Positions 15,921 to 25,560 of a stretch of 45,797 nt of DNA are shown piece after piece. Both the position numbers and the translations under genes were made by a program. Every line of letters starts with the position of its first letter. Within the stretch, counting starts at the first letter, position 1. The stretch comes from Candidatus Yanofskyibacteriota bacterium (lineage in GTDB: Bacteria; Patescibacteriota; Minisyncoccia; 2-02-FULL-40-12; GWA2-44-9): assembly GCA_016185505.1 (NCBI GenBank), contig JACPNL010000030.1:1-45797 (forward strand). Direction: 5' to 3'. The notes below the pieces were generated by a model, which saw nothing but the letters and a program-made list of their open reading frames with translations, searched no databases and had not been told where the DNA came from.

Positions 15921-18826
15921 TCTAGGGCCTCTAACGGGGTCAGCTCTAGGTCTTTGTCAAACTCCCCGTTGTAGAGGAGAGCATCGCCAACTTTGAATTC
16001 GAAATTATCAACTTCCAGTCCCGGTTGCTTCTGTATATAAATTCCGTATTGGTCCGTTTCTTGTCCGTTACTGTCTGTGTGGTTAATCGGAACGACATAT
16101 TCAAGTTCAACCGTTTTTTGCTTCCCCGGATCGGTTATGAGCCAGAAAGCAAAGCCGGTTTTGCCTGATTCGTTATAAATGTCAACCCCGATCTCATCGT
16201 CAAAATTAAAACTGGACTCTAATTTGAACAAATCGTTATCTTCCTTAAAATCGATGCCGGAATAACTGATGAGTGGTTTGTATTCTGGACGAGAGTTTCC
16301 ATAAATATTCAATAATTCCGAACCCTCGGGCACAAGCACTCGTACGTAAGCCGGATTTTGTTTGTTATAAAATCCGTACCGCGAGGAGCCACCGTTATGC
16401 TGACGCATTATCGTTAATTTGTGTTTTATTACCGGTTGTGAATTGTGAATTGTGAATTGTGAATTCAATTTCAGGAAATTATCCGTCACTGTATCGGTCT
16501 TAGAACCCTTCACGTTGCTAAGCGTAATCATTAAATAATCTCCGTCAGTATCTTTTATAGCACCGCCAAATCCGTTATCAACAACAAAGCTCTGTAAATT
16601 CAAATCGTTGAAATACATCAATATGTCTTTTTTGTCCAAACCGGACACGAACGCGTTAAATATTTCCAGCCACCGGCTCGGACCCGATGAGTTTATCCTC
16701 TCAAGTAATTTAGGCGCCAGATCTTTTACAACCTGCTTGGGTTGTTCGCGATTGTCTCCGTATTCCACTTCCGCCTGGATGGTAAGTAAAAAGTTCTCAT
16801 CATTAACCGCAAAGCCGTATTCCGACATTTCTATCGGACCGACTACCTTCAGTATGTCCAATATAATCCTCGGGCTTATAGTTATAACGCCATCCACCTT
16901 TCTGCAAGTCAGACTTGTACTACAAGCCGAACGTGTAGTTTTTTCATAGAATTCAATCGTTTTCTGGGCGGACACCGAAAAGTCAATGAACCAACTAGCA
17001 TCTCTCATCCCCCAGTTGGGCGTTATATGTTGTAAGGGTTTAGGCGGAATTATATTTTCTTTCAATTGTCCGTCCAGATTATATACATCGTCAACCAGAA
17101 AGTCGGCCAAACGTCCATCCTTGAACGTTACAACCGCGTAGGTTCCGGGAAACCCGCCGGTCGGCCTTAACTCACTATCGTTCTGGAAAAGAACAATGTA
17201 TTTCTTGGTGGTACCATTGGCACCGAGCAGATTCTCAAGGAAAGAAACGTATCCTACCGCGTCAAAGACAATCCTTTCAAATCCGGGAAGTTTTGATTGA
17301 AATTCCAGAAATGACACTCTTTTGTCTTCCGGTAAGGCATCGGGGCTCACGTCGGACAGGAGAGCATCGGCCTTTGAAAGATTCTTGCTCGCAATCTCAA
17401 GCGACTTTTTAAGCTCGCCAAAGAGGTCGGACCTTATATTAACGAGATCAGACCTCAATAATGTCCCGGTTTTTGACAGAGAATTAACAGCTTCAGACAT
17501 TGACCTGCCGGCTTCCGCAAGCAACTTCCCCGCTTCAACAAGATTCTTTGCCGATTTCAGCTTGCCGGCTCCGCCTGCGGTGAGCTTGTCGAGTCCGGGT
17601 AACTCGGCAAATAAAGAGGTAATACTTGCTCCCAGAAAGTTCAAGCGCTCCCCCGCCCTTGAAAACTCTTGATATGCCTCGGAAAAGTTACTTGACGCCG
17701 ACTCAAAATCAAATGCCCTTAAGTTATCATCCGCCCGCTCTAGATTAGCTACTGCGGAATTACTCTCTTTCATCACCTCGTTCTTTAAGTTTATCCCATA
17801 CCAGCCGAATGAAGTGAAAAGAACAAAAACCAGTAAGCCAACAAGCATGTAAGTTAGCAAGCTCTTATTTAACCTCTTCAACCTCGGCAGTTTAACTCTC
17901 GCAAATTTGATGGTTTTTAGTCTGTCCGCATAAGTTTGTTTATAGTCCGTATCAGTCCGTTCCTTGTCCGTGTTTGTCCGCGTATCTTTGGCGTACCTGA
18001 CCCAGCTTTCTATTTCGGGCGACGGCCTGACATCGCAAGTCCCACGGACTTGCGATGTCGTTAATTCAAACGGATAAATTTCCTTTGGCTCCCCTGTTAG
18101 CACTTCATCGCGGCTTGGTGTAACTTTTTCGTTAATTTGCCTTAATACCGTTTCGTAGTTTTCACCAACATCTTCGTATTTAGTATTAGGTATTAAGTAT
18201 CCGGTATCTGATGTTTTGGTTTCACCTTCCTTAATACTTAATACTTTATACTTAATACTATTCTGTATGGGTCTTATCCTGGGTTTTGCGTTTTGCATTT
18301 GGCTCTTTACGCTTGTTACCGCTCCGACCGCTTTCAGCTCCCTTTTTACGTTAATTCTTGAGTTGAGATACTTTTCCAACTCGTCTTGAGAAATTAACTT
18401 TTCTTGGTATGATTGTTTTACCGTGGGCGGTGTGTAGTACCGGTTCGGGTTCGTCAGCCAGGAACCGACGGGTGCAAATTCCGTACCGTCCACGGAATCG
18501 GAGATATCCACATATGTATTTGACTTGTTAATTCGTTCTGCTATACTTAAACTAGGCTGACGAGCCCGAACCACGGTACTATATGCGGCTCCGACAGAGT
18601 TCACAAGCTTGTTGCTTGCGGCATCTGTCGGAGCTTTTTTGGTATTTTTTTTGTTACCCAAACCCTTACTTACCCCATAATCCCTAATTCCTAATTCCTT
18701 ATTCCCACTAACTAAATTCACAACCGGCTGGACTCTGTAAATTTTTGCAACATTAACCCTCCCCGTCTTGTCTACGGGTTTTATGTCAAATAAAGATTTT
18801 AGAATATTCTGATTTTCTGAAGACAC
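15905..18826 (-). CDS. DUF4012-like large surface/envelope protein
   Basis: TM near residue 320; NDSELRPTGGFPGTYAVVTFKDG and GVITISPRIILDILKVVGPI; disordered repeat-rich N-terminus. Confidence 0.75.
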   Translation of the reverse strand: MSSENQNILKSLFDIKPVDKTGRVNVAKIYRVQPVVNLVSGNKELGIRDYGVSKGLGNKKNTKKAPTDAASNKLVNSVGAAYSTVVRARQPSLSIAERINKSNTYVDISDSVDGTEFAPVGSWLTNPNRYYTPPTVKQSYQEKLISQDELEKYLNSRINVKRELKAVGAVTSVKSQMQNAKPRIRPIQNSIKYKVLSIKEGETKTSDTGYLIPNTKYEDVGENYETVLRQINEKVTPSRDEVLTGEPKEIYPFELTTSQVRGTCDVRPSPEIESWVRYAKDTRTNTDKERTDTDYKQTYADRLKTIKFARVKLPRLKRLNKSLLTYMLVGLLVFVLFTSFGWYGINLKNEVMKESNSAVANLERADDNLRAFDFESASSNFSEAYQEFSRAGERLNFLGASITSLFAELPGLDKLTAGGAGKLKSAKNLVEAGKLLAEAGRSMSEAVNSLSKTGTLLRSDLVNIRSDLFGELKKSLEIASKNLSKADALLSDVSPDALPEDKRVSFLEFQSKLPGFERIVFDAVGYVSFLENLLGANGTTKKYIVLFQNDSELRPTGGFPGTYAVVTFKDGRLADFLVDDVYNLDGQLKENIIPPKPLQHITPNWGMRDASWFIDFSVSAQKTIEFYEKTTRSACSTSLTCRKVDGVITISPRIILDILKVVGPIEMSEYGFAVNDENFLLTIQAEVEYGDNREQPKQVVKDLAPKLLERINSSGPSRWLEIFNAFVSGLDKKDILMYFNDLNLQSFVVDNGFGGAIKDTDGDYLMITLSNVKGSKTDTVTDNFLKLNSQFTIHNSQPVIKHKLTIMRQHNGGSSRYGFYNKQNPAYVRVLVPEGSELLNIYGNSRPEYKPLISYSGIDFKEDNDLFKLESSFNFDDEIGVDIYNESGKTGFAFWLITDPGKQKTVELEYVVPINHTDSNGQETDQYGIYIQKQPGLEVDNFEFKVGDALLYNGEFDKDLELTPLEALDRKNL

Positions 18827-18829
18827 TAC

Positions 18830-18890
18830 CTTAAGAGAGCAGGATTTGAACTTTCCTCAAGTGATGAGAATTAAATCCTGCTCTCTTAAG
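18830..18890. promoter_or_regulatory. Perfect 18-bp-arm hairpin immediately upstream of the DUF4012-like start codon
   Basis: cttaagagagcaggattt (18830-18847) / aaatcctgctctcttaag (18873-18890). Confidence 0.6.
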
Positions 18891-19016
18891 TATACCCTAA
18901 AAAACTTTATTTATTCCTGTTGAGAAGTGGGTTATAAAAATAGTTCGCCTGCTAAGTATAACATCCTTGAGCTTGCGAGATGAACTAAAACAAGAGTGAG
19001 AAGATTTTTGGGACTT

Positions 19017-20198
19017 TTATGTTTTGGCTCTGATTAAGGTCTCCAAGGTTTTGGTGGCAGTACTACGCCAGTTGAATTTAGATGATTGTTCGATTCCCTT
19101 TTTTACCATCAAATTGGCTAAATCTTTATCCAATAATTTGGTCACCCACAGTTCTAATTCGCTTATGTCATAAGGATCTATCATTATAGCGGCATCGCCG
19201 ACAACCTCCGGAAGAGAAGAATTTCGCGAAGTGATGACGGGAATGCCGGATACCATCGCCTCAAGCGGAGGAAAGCCAAACCCTTCAAAGAAAGATGGGT
19301 AAACGAAAACATCGGCCGCGCGATAGTATAGAGATCTTTCCTCGTCGTTGATCTGGCCGGTAAAAATTATATTACCAACATCGCAAGAATTAACGACATC
19401 TGATGTCCAACAGACATCAGATGTCCCGACATTCGCTTCTCTGAAAAGATCATCACACTTCCACCCTTTCGCGCCAGCTATGACTAGACCGACATCGTTG
19501 TATTTTGGATTCGACTTCAGATTGTTGAATGCCCTGATAACGCCTACTGTGTTTTTACGCGGCTCCAGTTTGCCAAGAAAAAGAATGAACCTGTCGGGAA
19601 GATTCTTCTCCCGCTTAAACTTGTTGAGGTTAAACCTCATGTTGAGGTTTAACCTCAACAGAGCGCCGGAATGTATTACTTCAACGCGAGCGGGGTCAAC
19701 TTTGTAAAAATTAACAAGGTCATTCTTTGTTGACTCCGAAACAGCAATGAGCTTGTCGGAGAATTTTGCCTGCCATTTTGGATTCATCTGAACACTGTGC
19801 CAAATTTTTTTTCTTAAAGTAAGGCGCTCGGGAAAATGCACGTAGGAAAGATCGTGGAAAGTCGTCACTCTTTTACAGCTTGGGGACAATGAGGAAAGAA
19901 AAAAATGAGGAAAGAAAAAAACATCCGCTCCCCCGACCATCTTGTCTATGAACGGCCTATTCAAAAACCGAGCTGAAGTGAAAAGTAGATTGTTCGAATA
20001 GTTGAATGTGTGTAGCTCGACATTCTTTTCTTTCAGCCAAGAATAATTGGGGAGTTTATTTTTTGAAGAAGAATAGAAAAGCTTAAACTGAATATCACCG
20101 CCTTCCTTAATCAGGAGGGGTATTAAATTTTCGGCATATTCTTCAATACCGCTTTTCACAGAGTAGCCGAGTACTCTTATATCAATGCCAATAATCAT
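19017..20198 (-). CDS. GT4-family glycosyltransferase
   Basis: [40 protein letters not shown]. Confidence 0.88.
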   Translation of the reverse strand: MIIGIDIRVLGYSVKSGIEEYAENLIPLLIKEGGDIQFKLFYSSSKNKLPNYSWLKEKNVELHTFNYSNNLLFTSARFLNRPFIDKMVGGADVFFFPHFFLSSLSPSCKRVTTFHDLSYVHFPERLTLRKKIWHSVQMNPKWQAKFSDKLIAVSESTKNDLVNFYKVDPARVEVIHSGALLRLNLNMRFNLNKFKREKNLPDRFILFLGKLEPRKNTVGVIRAFNNLKSNPKYNDVGLVIAGAKGWKCDDLFREANVGTSDVCWTSDVVNSCDVGNIIFTGQINDEERSLYYRAADVFVYPSFFEGFGFPPLEAMVSGIPVITSRNSSLPEVVGDAAIMIDPYDISELELWVTKLLDKDLANLMVKKGIEQSSKFNWRSTATKTLETLIRAKT

Positions 20199-21286
20199 AG
20201 TGAGGACAGTTTTTCAAACACTTTAGTTTTAAACACACCGACGTCAAATCGTTCTGCTTGTTTTCTGCAATTCTCTGAATCAAATTTGCTTGAGTCAAAA
20301 TTCTTCACGGCATAGGCAAGGGAGTCCACCGTTTGCTCATCAAAAAATGCGCCGGTTTTGTTTTCTACTGTGGTTTCCACCGCTCCCCCGCTTCGAAACG
20401 CGATAACCGGCCTGCCGGATGCCATCGCTTCCAAGGGCACAATACCGAAGTCCTCCTCTTGAGGAAATATGAGAGCTTGAGTTTTAGAATAAAGGTCTGC
20501 CAGACGGTCATCAGAAACAAGGCCCAGGAACTCAATGTTGTCATTAGCTATTCTTTTTAACTTTTTAAATTCCGGCCCTATGCCCACTATCTTCAGAGGA
20601 AAGCCGAGTTTGTTGAACGCTTTAACTCCAAGGTCAAACCTTTTATAAGCAACCAAACGACCGGCCATTAAAAAGTAGGTTGTAGGTTGTAAGTTGTAGG
20701 TTGTAGGTTTTGGAAATTTTGAAATATCGATTGGCGGATAAACAAGTTCTGACTCTCTACCGTAGTATTTCTTAATTCTTTGTCTTATAAAATCCGATAT
20801 CGCCCAAAATTCGTCTACTCTACAGGACGCTTCCTTGTCCCATACTCTCAAGTATGAAATAAAAGGTGGCAAAATATTCCGAATTAACTTTGGATATCCG
20901 AATTCTTCAACAAACTTCTGGCTGTCATCCCACAGAAAACGCGGCGGGGTCAGACAAATGCAGATATGCTTGGTATGCGGCTTGGTTATAACACCTTTGG
21001 CAAAAGAGGCGGATATGGATATCACCGCGTCGAAATCCGAAAAATCGAATTGTTCAACGGCAAGAGGCATCAGCAGAGGAAATCCGCGATGATGCTTTTT
21101 TACAAAAGGTAAGTTCTGAAGAAAAGACGTCCTGACGTCCCTCCCTTCAAATACACCCCCGGTGGCATTGGCGTCGTAAAAAAGAGTATAAATTGGGGCA
21201 TCAGGAAAGATGGCGCACAAAGCCAGAAGCATCCTCTCGGCTCCCCCGAATTGGTTAAGATATTCGTGAACAAATGCTATTCGCAT
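20195..21286 (-). CDS. GT4-family glycosyltransferase
   Basis: FLMAGRLVAYKRFDLGVKAF, IFPQEEDFGIVPLEAMASGRPVIAF. Confidence 0.88.
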   Translation of the reverse strand: MRIAFVHEYLNQFGGAERMLLALCAIFPDAPIYTLFYDANATGGVFEGRDVRTSFLQNLPFVKKHHRGFPLLMPLAVEQFDFSDFDAVISISASFAKGVITKPHTKHICICLTPPRFLWDDSQKFVEEFGYPKLIRNILPPFISYLRVWDKEASCRVDEFWAISDFIRQRIKKYYGRESELVYPPIDISKFPKPTTYNLQPTTYFLMAGRLVAYKRFDLGVKAFNKLGFPLKIVGIGPEFKKLKRIANDNIEFLGLVSDDRLADLYSKTQALIFPQEEDFGIVPLEAMASGRPVIAFRSGGAVETTVENKTGAFFDEQTVDSLAYAVKNFDSSKFDSENCRKQAERFDVGVFKTKVFEKLSSL

Positions 21287-21388
21287 TGGAATTTCTAATT
21301 TCTAATTTCTAAATAATTTCAAAATTCAAAATTTTAAAAAGTTTTTGAGATTTGAGTTTAGAATTTGTTTAGAGATTAGAGATTAACT

Positions 21389-22777
21389 TTATACGGCTGA
21401 TTTATCAGTAAGCAGTTTTAGCATTGTTTTGACGATCACTTTGAGATCCAGCCACAAAGACCAGTTCTCAATATAATATGTGTCCAGAGTAACTTCCTGT
21501 TCGAATAGTATATCAGAACTGCCCGAAACCTGGGCAAGTCCGGTCGCCCCCGCTTTTATCGCCAGAACTTTTTTATGATGTTTTTGGTAGAGTGATATCT
21601 CGTCCGGCTGATGTGGCCTCGGACCGACTAAACTCATCTCTCCCCTTAAAATATTTATAAATTGCGCCAATTCATCTATGCGGTATTTTCTTATAATTTT
21701 ACCGACACGGGTAATGCGTGGATCATTTTTCATCTTAAATAATGGTCCGTCTTTGCGTTCGTTGAACGCCGCCAGAGAAGCCTTGAGCGACTCCGCTCCT
21801 CCATCGGGATCATAAGCGATCATCCCCCGAAATTTATACAATAAAAATTCCCTATTCCTACTCACCCGCTTCAAACGCGCGAATACTGGCCCTGTTGTAT
21901 CTAGTTTTATGGCCATCGCCACAATCGCAAACAAAGGAGAAAGTATAATTAGGCTAAGCAAGGATACAAAAATATCAAAAGTTCTTTTGATAACCTTCCC
22001 CCAGCCGTCAAGGCGAGTCCTTTTGAGTTCAATGAGGGGAAGCCCGCCTATGGTGTCTATATCAAAATTGGCTGTCAGGGTCTTGTAAATATTCGGGATA
22101 TATTTGAAAACAATATGATTTTCATGGCAAAAATCAACCAGTTCCAAGACGTTTTTCTCCGGATAATTCGGGTTGGTCAGTATGACTTCGTCCGGCTTTG
22201 CCGACCTAACCATGTCTAGATCCGGCGAATTCGTGCGCTGGAGCAGCCGATAGCCGTATGAAAGATCAGAGCTGATCCCTTCCACCACGGCTGTCGCTAA
22301 CTCGTCGTTACCTACAACCACGACATTATGTACGCCGAAATTTCGTCTTATCACATAGTACTTCTGAAGTAGAGAAACCAAAAGCCGGCCAATGAAAACA
22401 AAAATTACGGCAAAAAACCAGCCGCCCAAAATCAGGAACCTGGAGTCAAAAAGCTCCTGCCTTAAGAAAATATAAATGATGATCATCATTATGCCGGCGG
22501 AAGAGGCAACCAATATCTTCAACAGTTCGTCGAAGAGTCCTCGGCGTATCTTAAGAGAGTAAAGCCCCGAGACGGCATATGACGCAAGAAATAAAAACGA
22601 CACGAAAACAACCAGATAAAAATATTTGTAAAATGGAAGATTAAACTCAAAAAGCACCGGCCTAAAGGAGGACAGTATCTCTGTTCTCAAAAAATATGTG
22701 GAGACGCCGGCGGCAACCAACATCAGAAAATCAACCGGCAGGCGCAAAACATTAAAATAGAGCTCTGATTTCTTCAC
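21389..22777 (-). CDS. Polyprenyl glycosylphosphotransferase (bacterial sugar transferase)
   Basis: KRTFDIFVSLLSLIILSPLFAIVAMAIKLD, RGEMSLVGPRPHQPDE, KAGATGLAQVSG. Confidence 0.92.
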   Translation of the reverse strand: MKKSELYFNVLRLPVDFLMLVAAGVSTYFLRTEILSSFRPVLFEFNLPFYKYFYLVVFVSFLFLASYAVSGLYSLKIRRGLFDELLKILVASSAGIMMIIIYIFLRQELFDSRFLILGGWFFAVIFVFIGRLLVSLLQKYYVIRRNFGVHNVVVVGNDELATAVVEGISSDLSYGYRLLQRTNSPDLDMVRSAKPDEVILTNPNYPEKNVLELVDFCHENHIVFKYIPNIYKTLTANFDIDTIGGLPLIELKRTRLDGWGKVIKRTFDIFVSLLSLIILSPLFAIVAMAIKLDTTGPVFARLKRVSRNREFLLYKFRGMIAYDPDGGAESLKASLAAFNERKDGPLFKMKNDPRITRVGKIIRKYRIDELAQFINILRGEMSLVGPRPHQPDEISLYQKHHKKVLAIKAGATGLAQVSGSSDILFEQEVTLDTYYIENWSLWLDLKVIVKTMLKLLTDKSAV

Positions 22778-22822
22778 GCCTGAAAATTAGCATATTACCA
22801 TCTCATTTACAACCAAACCCGC

Positions 22823-22847
22823 CCTGTGGAGGGCGGCCCTCCACAGG
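22823..22847. repeat. REP-like palindrome copy 1
   Basis: CCTGTGGAGGGC-G-GCCCTCCACAGG, 12-bp perfect arms. Confidence 0.85.
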
Positions 22848-22871
22848 TTTAGAAATGTGGTATAATATGTT

Positions 22872-22896
22872 AAAAATCCCCTTTCGGGGATTTTTA
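22872..22896 (-). terminator. Hairpin terminator of RNase P RNA
   Basis: aaaaatccccttt-cgggga-ttttt. Confidence 0.7.
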
Positions 22897-23348
22897 ACTC
22901 TGTGTTCAATAAGCCGAGTTCTGTCTGAGACAATAATTTATCTGGGCCATACATTACTATATGGCTCTAGCGAGCTAACTTTTCGAACCATGCACTTTCT
23001 AAGTTTCCAAAGAAAGTGCATGGAACGCTGCTCTTGCACCCAAGTAAGGATTTAGCTCCGACGCTCTTACGAGGTCGGAGTCCCGACTGAAACGTCGGGA
23101 CCGTTTCACCCCGATACTTCTAACCCACCGTATCGGACTAGACTCAAAATGATTAAATCAAATTTTTGGGTTGTCTTCCTCAAGGTTGCCCTATCGGACG
23201 TCTCTGCTCGCACCTCTCACATTACTGTGGACGGGCGTTACCCGCTACCCTGCTCCCAGCCCTCTTTTAAAAAAAGTAGAGCCGGGGAATGCTCGGACTT
23301 TCCTCCCCTGCCAACTGACAGGAGTAATTGCCTAGAACACAGAACATG
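22897..23348 (-). ncRNA. rnpB: RNase P RNA, bacterial type A-like (boundaries approximate)
   Basis: Minus strand has GAGGAAAGTCCGAGCATTCCCCGGC near 5' end and CAGACAGAACTCGGCTTATTGAACA near 3' end. Confidence 0.93.
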
Positions 23349-23385
23349 TTAAGCATATCACAAAAACTAGTGCTAAGCAATCGCT

Positions 23386-23406
23386 TGTGGAGGGCCGCCC
23401 TCCACA
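23386..23406. repeat. REP-like palindrome copy 2
   Basis: TGTGGAGGGC-C-GCCCTCCACA just downstream of the Y1 transposase gene. Confidence 0.85.
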
Positions 23407-23414
23407 GGTTTAAT

Positions 23415-24020
23415 TTAGTCATCAAATGTTAAGTGACTTATTTGTAGCTCGTCCTTGTTAGTATAATCATGAAAAAATTCTTTATAAGTTTTTGTAGTTC
23501 CGCCAGTCATTTTAATAATCAAATCTTTATCAACTAATGGATCTCTCCCTCTCCCAACATAGTCAGTTAGACTGGAGTACGGCCACCTGAAAGGTTGTTT
23601 TGGATTTTTGTGTATGTAAACCGAAAGGTGTGTCAAATAAGAATCGTCATCTACTAGTTTGGCCTTAAATCTGCCTTGAAATACGGCTCCGATGTTTTCA
23701 TACTTTTTATTAAAGTAAATACTGTATGAGGTGCATAATTTACTAATAAACTTTGAGGTAGGGAGGTTTGTTTGTTGAAGAATCAGAAAGTGAAAGTGAT
23801 TCGGCATAAGACAGTAACTTAATACCGAAAAGGACCCTTCAGGTAAAGTGCTCATCCACTTGCTCATTCCTGTCTTTTGCAACCCTAAAATTTGTTTAGC
23901 GCGTTTAATAAAAAACAAATAATCTTCCTCGTCTTTAAAAACTAGGTCTTTATTGTGCCCACGGTTATAAATATGGAAGAAACCTCCCGTATGAAAATTT
24001 TTATAATCTCGGTAGCGCAT
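23415..24020 (-). mobile_element. REP-associated tyrosine transposase (RAYT, Y1/IS200-like)
   Basis: GGFFHIYNRGHNKDLVFKDEEDYLFFIKR, YCLMPNHFHFLI (HuH), YIHKNPKQPFRWPYSSLTDYVGR. Confidence 0.9.
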
Positions 24021-24052
24021 AACGGTACAATATTATACCACAAATCAATTTG

Positions 24053-24072
24053 TGTGAAGGGCCGCCCTCCAT
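24053..24072. repeat. REP-like palindrome copy 3 (degenerate)
   Basis: tgtgaagggc-c-gccctccata upstream of the RAYT gene. Confidence 0.7.
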
Positions 24073-24090
24073 AATACAGTATTTTAGCGG

Positions 24091-24528
24091 TTACAAGTCG
24101 AGTTTGTTGGTTTCCTTGTCCAAGACCTGATTGACTATCCTGTCGGCTTCTACATTTTCCTCCCGAGAAATATGTTTGAAAACAACTTTGCCGAAATCGG
24201 TCTTAAGATTCCATATTTCAAGAAATAGTACTTTGATGTCCTTGTCCTTTATCTTGTATCCGCCATTAAGCTGGCGTTCAAGCAGTTCGGAGTCAACATG
24301 AAATTCCACGCTTGAGTCCTTCGCTTTCTCGCCACCGATAAGATGCTTTAATTTTTTCAGCGCGATAACTACCGCTCTATATTCAGCTTCATTATTTGTG
24401 AGCTCGCCCAGATATTCTCCATATTCCTTATGGCCTAGCGGCTCGCCGTCTATCACAACACCGGCGGCCGCCGGCCCCGGATTGCCTCTTGCTCCGCCAT
24501 CGGTATGAATTAAGAATTTATGTTTCAT
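24091..24528 (-). CDS. Ribonuclease HI family protein
   Basis: HTDGGARGNPGPAAAGVVI, NNEAEYRAVVIALKKL, HVDSELLERQLNG, EENVEADRIVN. Confidence 0.93.
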   Translation of the reverse strand: MKHKFLIHTDGGARGNPGPAAAGVVIDGEPLGHKEYGEYLGELTNNEAEYRAVVIALKKLKHLIGGEKAKDSSVEFHVDSELLERQLNGGYKIKDKDIKVLFLEIWNLKTDFGKVVFKHISREENVEADRIVNQVLDKETNKLDL

Positions 24529-24533
24529 AAAGT

Positions 24534-24625
24534 GCGATGCTAATATACTAATTCATACTAATGATACGAATAGCATTTCGTTTTTCATTAATATAATTAG
24601 TAGGTCATTTGTATGTTGGTATCGC
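24534..24625. mobile_element. MITE-like inverted-repeat element, second copy of the GCGATGCTAATATACTAATTC family
   Basis: gcgatgctaatatactaattcatactaatgatacgaata matches reverse complement of 13435-13473. Confidence 0.65.
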
Positions 24626-24626
24626 A

Positions 24627-25544
24627 TTATACTTTTTTCCAGGGAAGTTTGAAACAATTCTCAAGCTTAAAACCGGCGGCTCTTTTGTGCCCTCCGCCTC
24701 CTTTAAATTTTGAAGCAATTTTAGAAACATCAACCGCGCCATTTGACCTTAGAGAAACATGGACACTACCGTCATCGTTCTGAACCCACACTATCCCGAT
24801 AGGCGGAAGTTTTTTATACAAGGCATTGCCTATCTGGGAGTTAAAGACCGGCGAGTTCACGGCATAAGTCTTGTGGCCAAAAAAACTAACAAGCTCAGCA
24901 TGATTTGAAATTATCCTTTCTATTATTTTGTCTTCGTGCTTTAACAATAGAGAGCCCTGTTTCACATACGCGTCAAACTTGGATTTAACTTCCACGTTAG
25001 CAGCGATCTTGTCCCATTCTTTAAAATCAAACTCTACCATATCAAGATAAGCTATCAGCGCCTTAACCTTAGGTAATTTCAGTTTCCAAAGGTCCATATC
25101 CTCAACATATTTAAGAAACTTGGGTACCCTAACCTTCGGGTGAAAATAATTCCAGGCCAGAACAGCACCGGAATGTTTTATATCAAAGAGGCCATTCAAG
25201 ACAACTTCAAAAGAATTCTTATTGGAAACATGGTGGTCAACGGCAACAAATTTTTTATTGTCTGTTATCAACTTTTTTAAATATTGTATCGGATAAATAA
25301 CGTCCACCATATATATCTCTTTATTTTTAAGTCCTTTTAGCGGTTCGCTTCCGGGATCTATGCCAATATAATCAGCGTCGGAACCAAACCTCTTCCACGC
25401 AGTCCATGCAGCACTGAAACCGTCAGTACAGTCGTTGTGATAAAACACAACAATATCTTTAGTTGGTTTTCGTGTGCTTTTTCTTTTTTCTTTAAATCTG
25501 ATCATACTTCGTATAACCAGTTCATTCGGATAAAGTGTAAGCAA
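24627..25544 (-). CDS. DHH-family phosphoesterase
   Basis: FYHNDCTDGFSAAW, VAVDHHVS, GGGGHKRAAGFKL. Confidence 0.88.
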   Translation of the reverse strand: MLTLYPNELVIRSMIRFKEKRKSTRKPTKDIVVFYHNDCTDGFSAAWTAWKRFGSDADYIGIDPGSEPLKGLKNKEIYMVDVIYPIQYLKKLITDNKKFVAVDHHVSNKNSFEVVLNGLFDIKHSGAVLAWNYFHPKVRVPKFLKYVEDMDLWKLKLPKVKALIAYLDMVEFDFKEWDKIAANVEVKSKFDAYVKQGSLLLKHEDKIIERIISNHAELVSFFGHKTYAVNSPVFNSQIGNALYKKLPPIGIVWVQNDDGSVHVSLRSNGAVDVSKIASKFKGGGGHKRAAGFKLENCFKLPWKKV

Positions 25545-25560
25545 TCTTTCACTTTACTCC

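Noticed and set aside
22855-23352. Plus-strand ORFs 22855-23055 and 23149-23352
   Set aside because: Antisense to the RNase P RNA, which explains the sequence.
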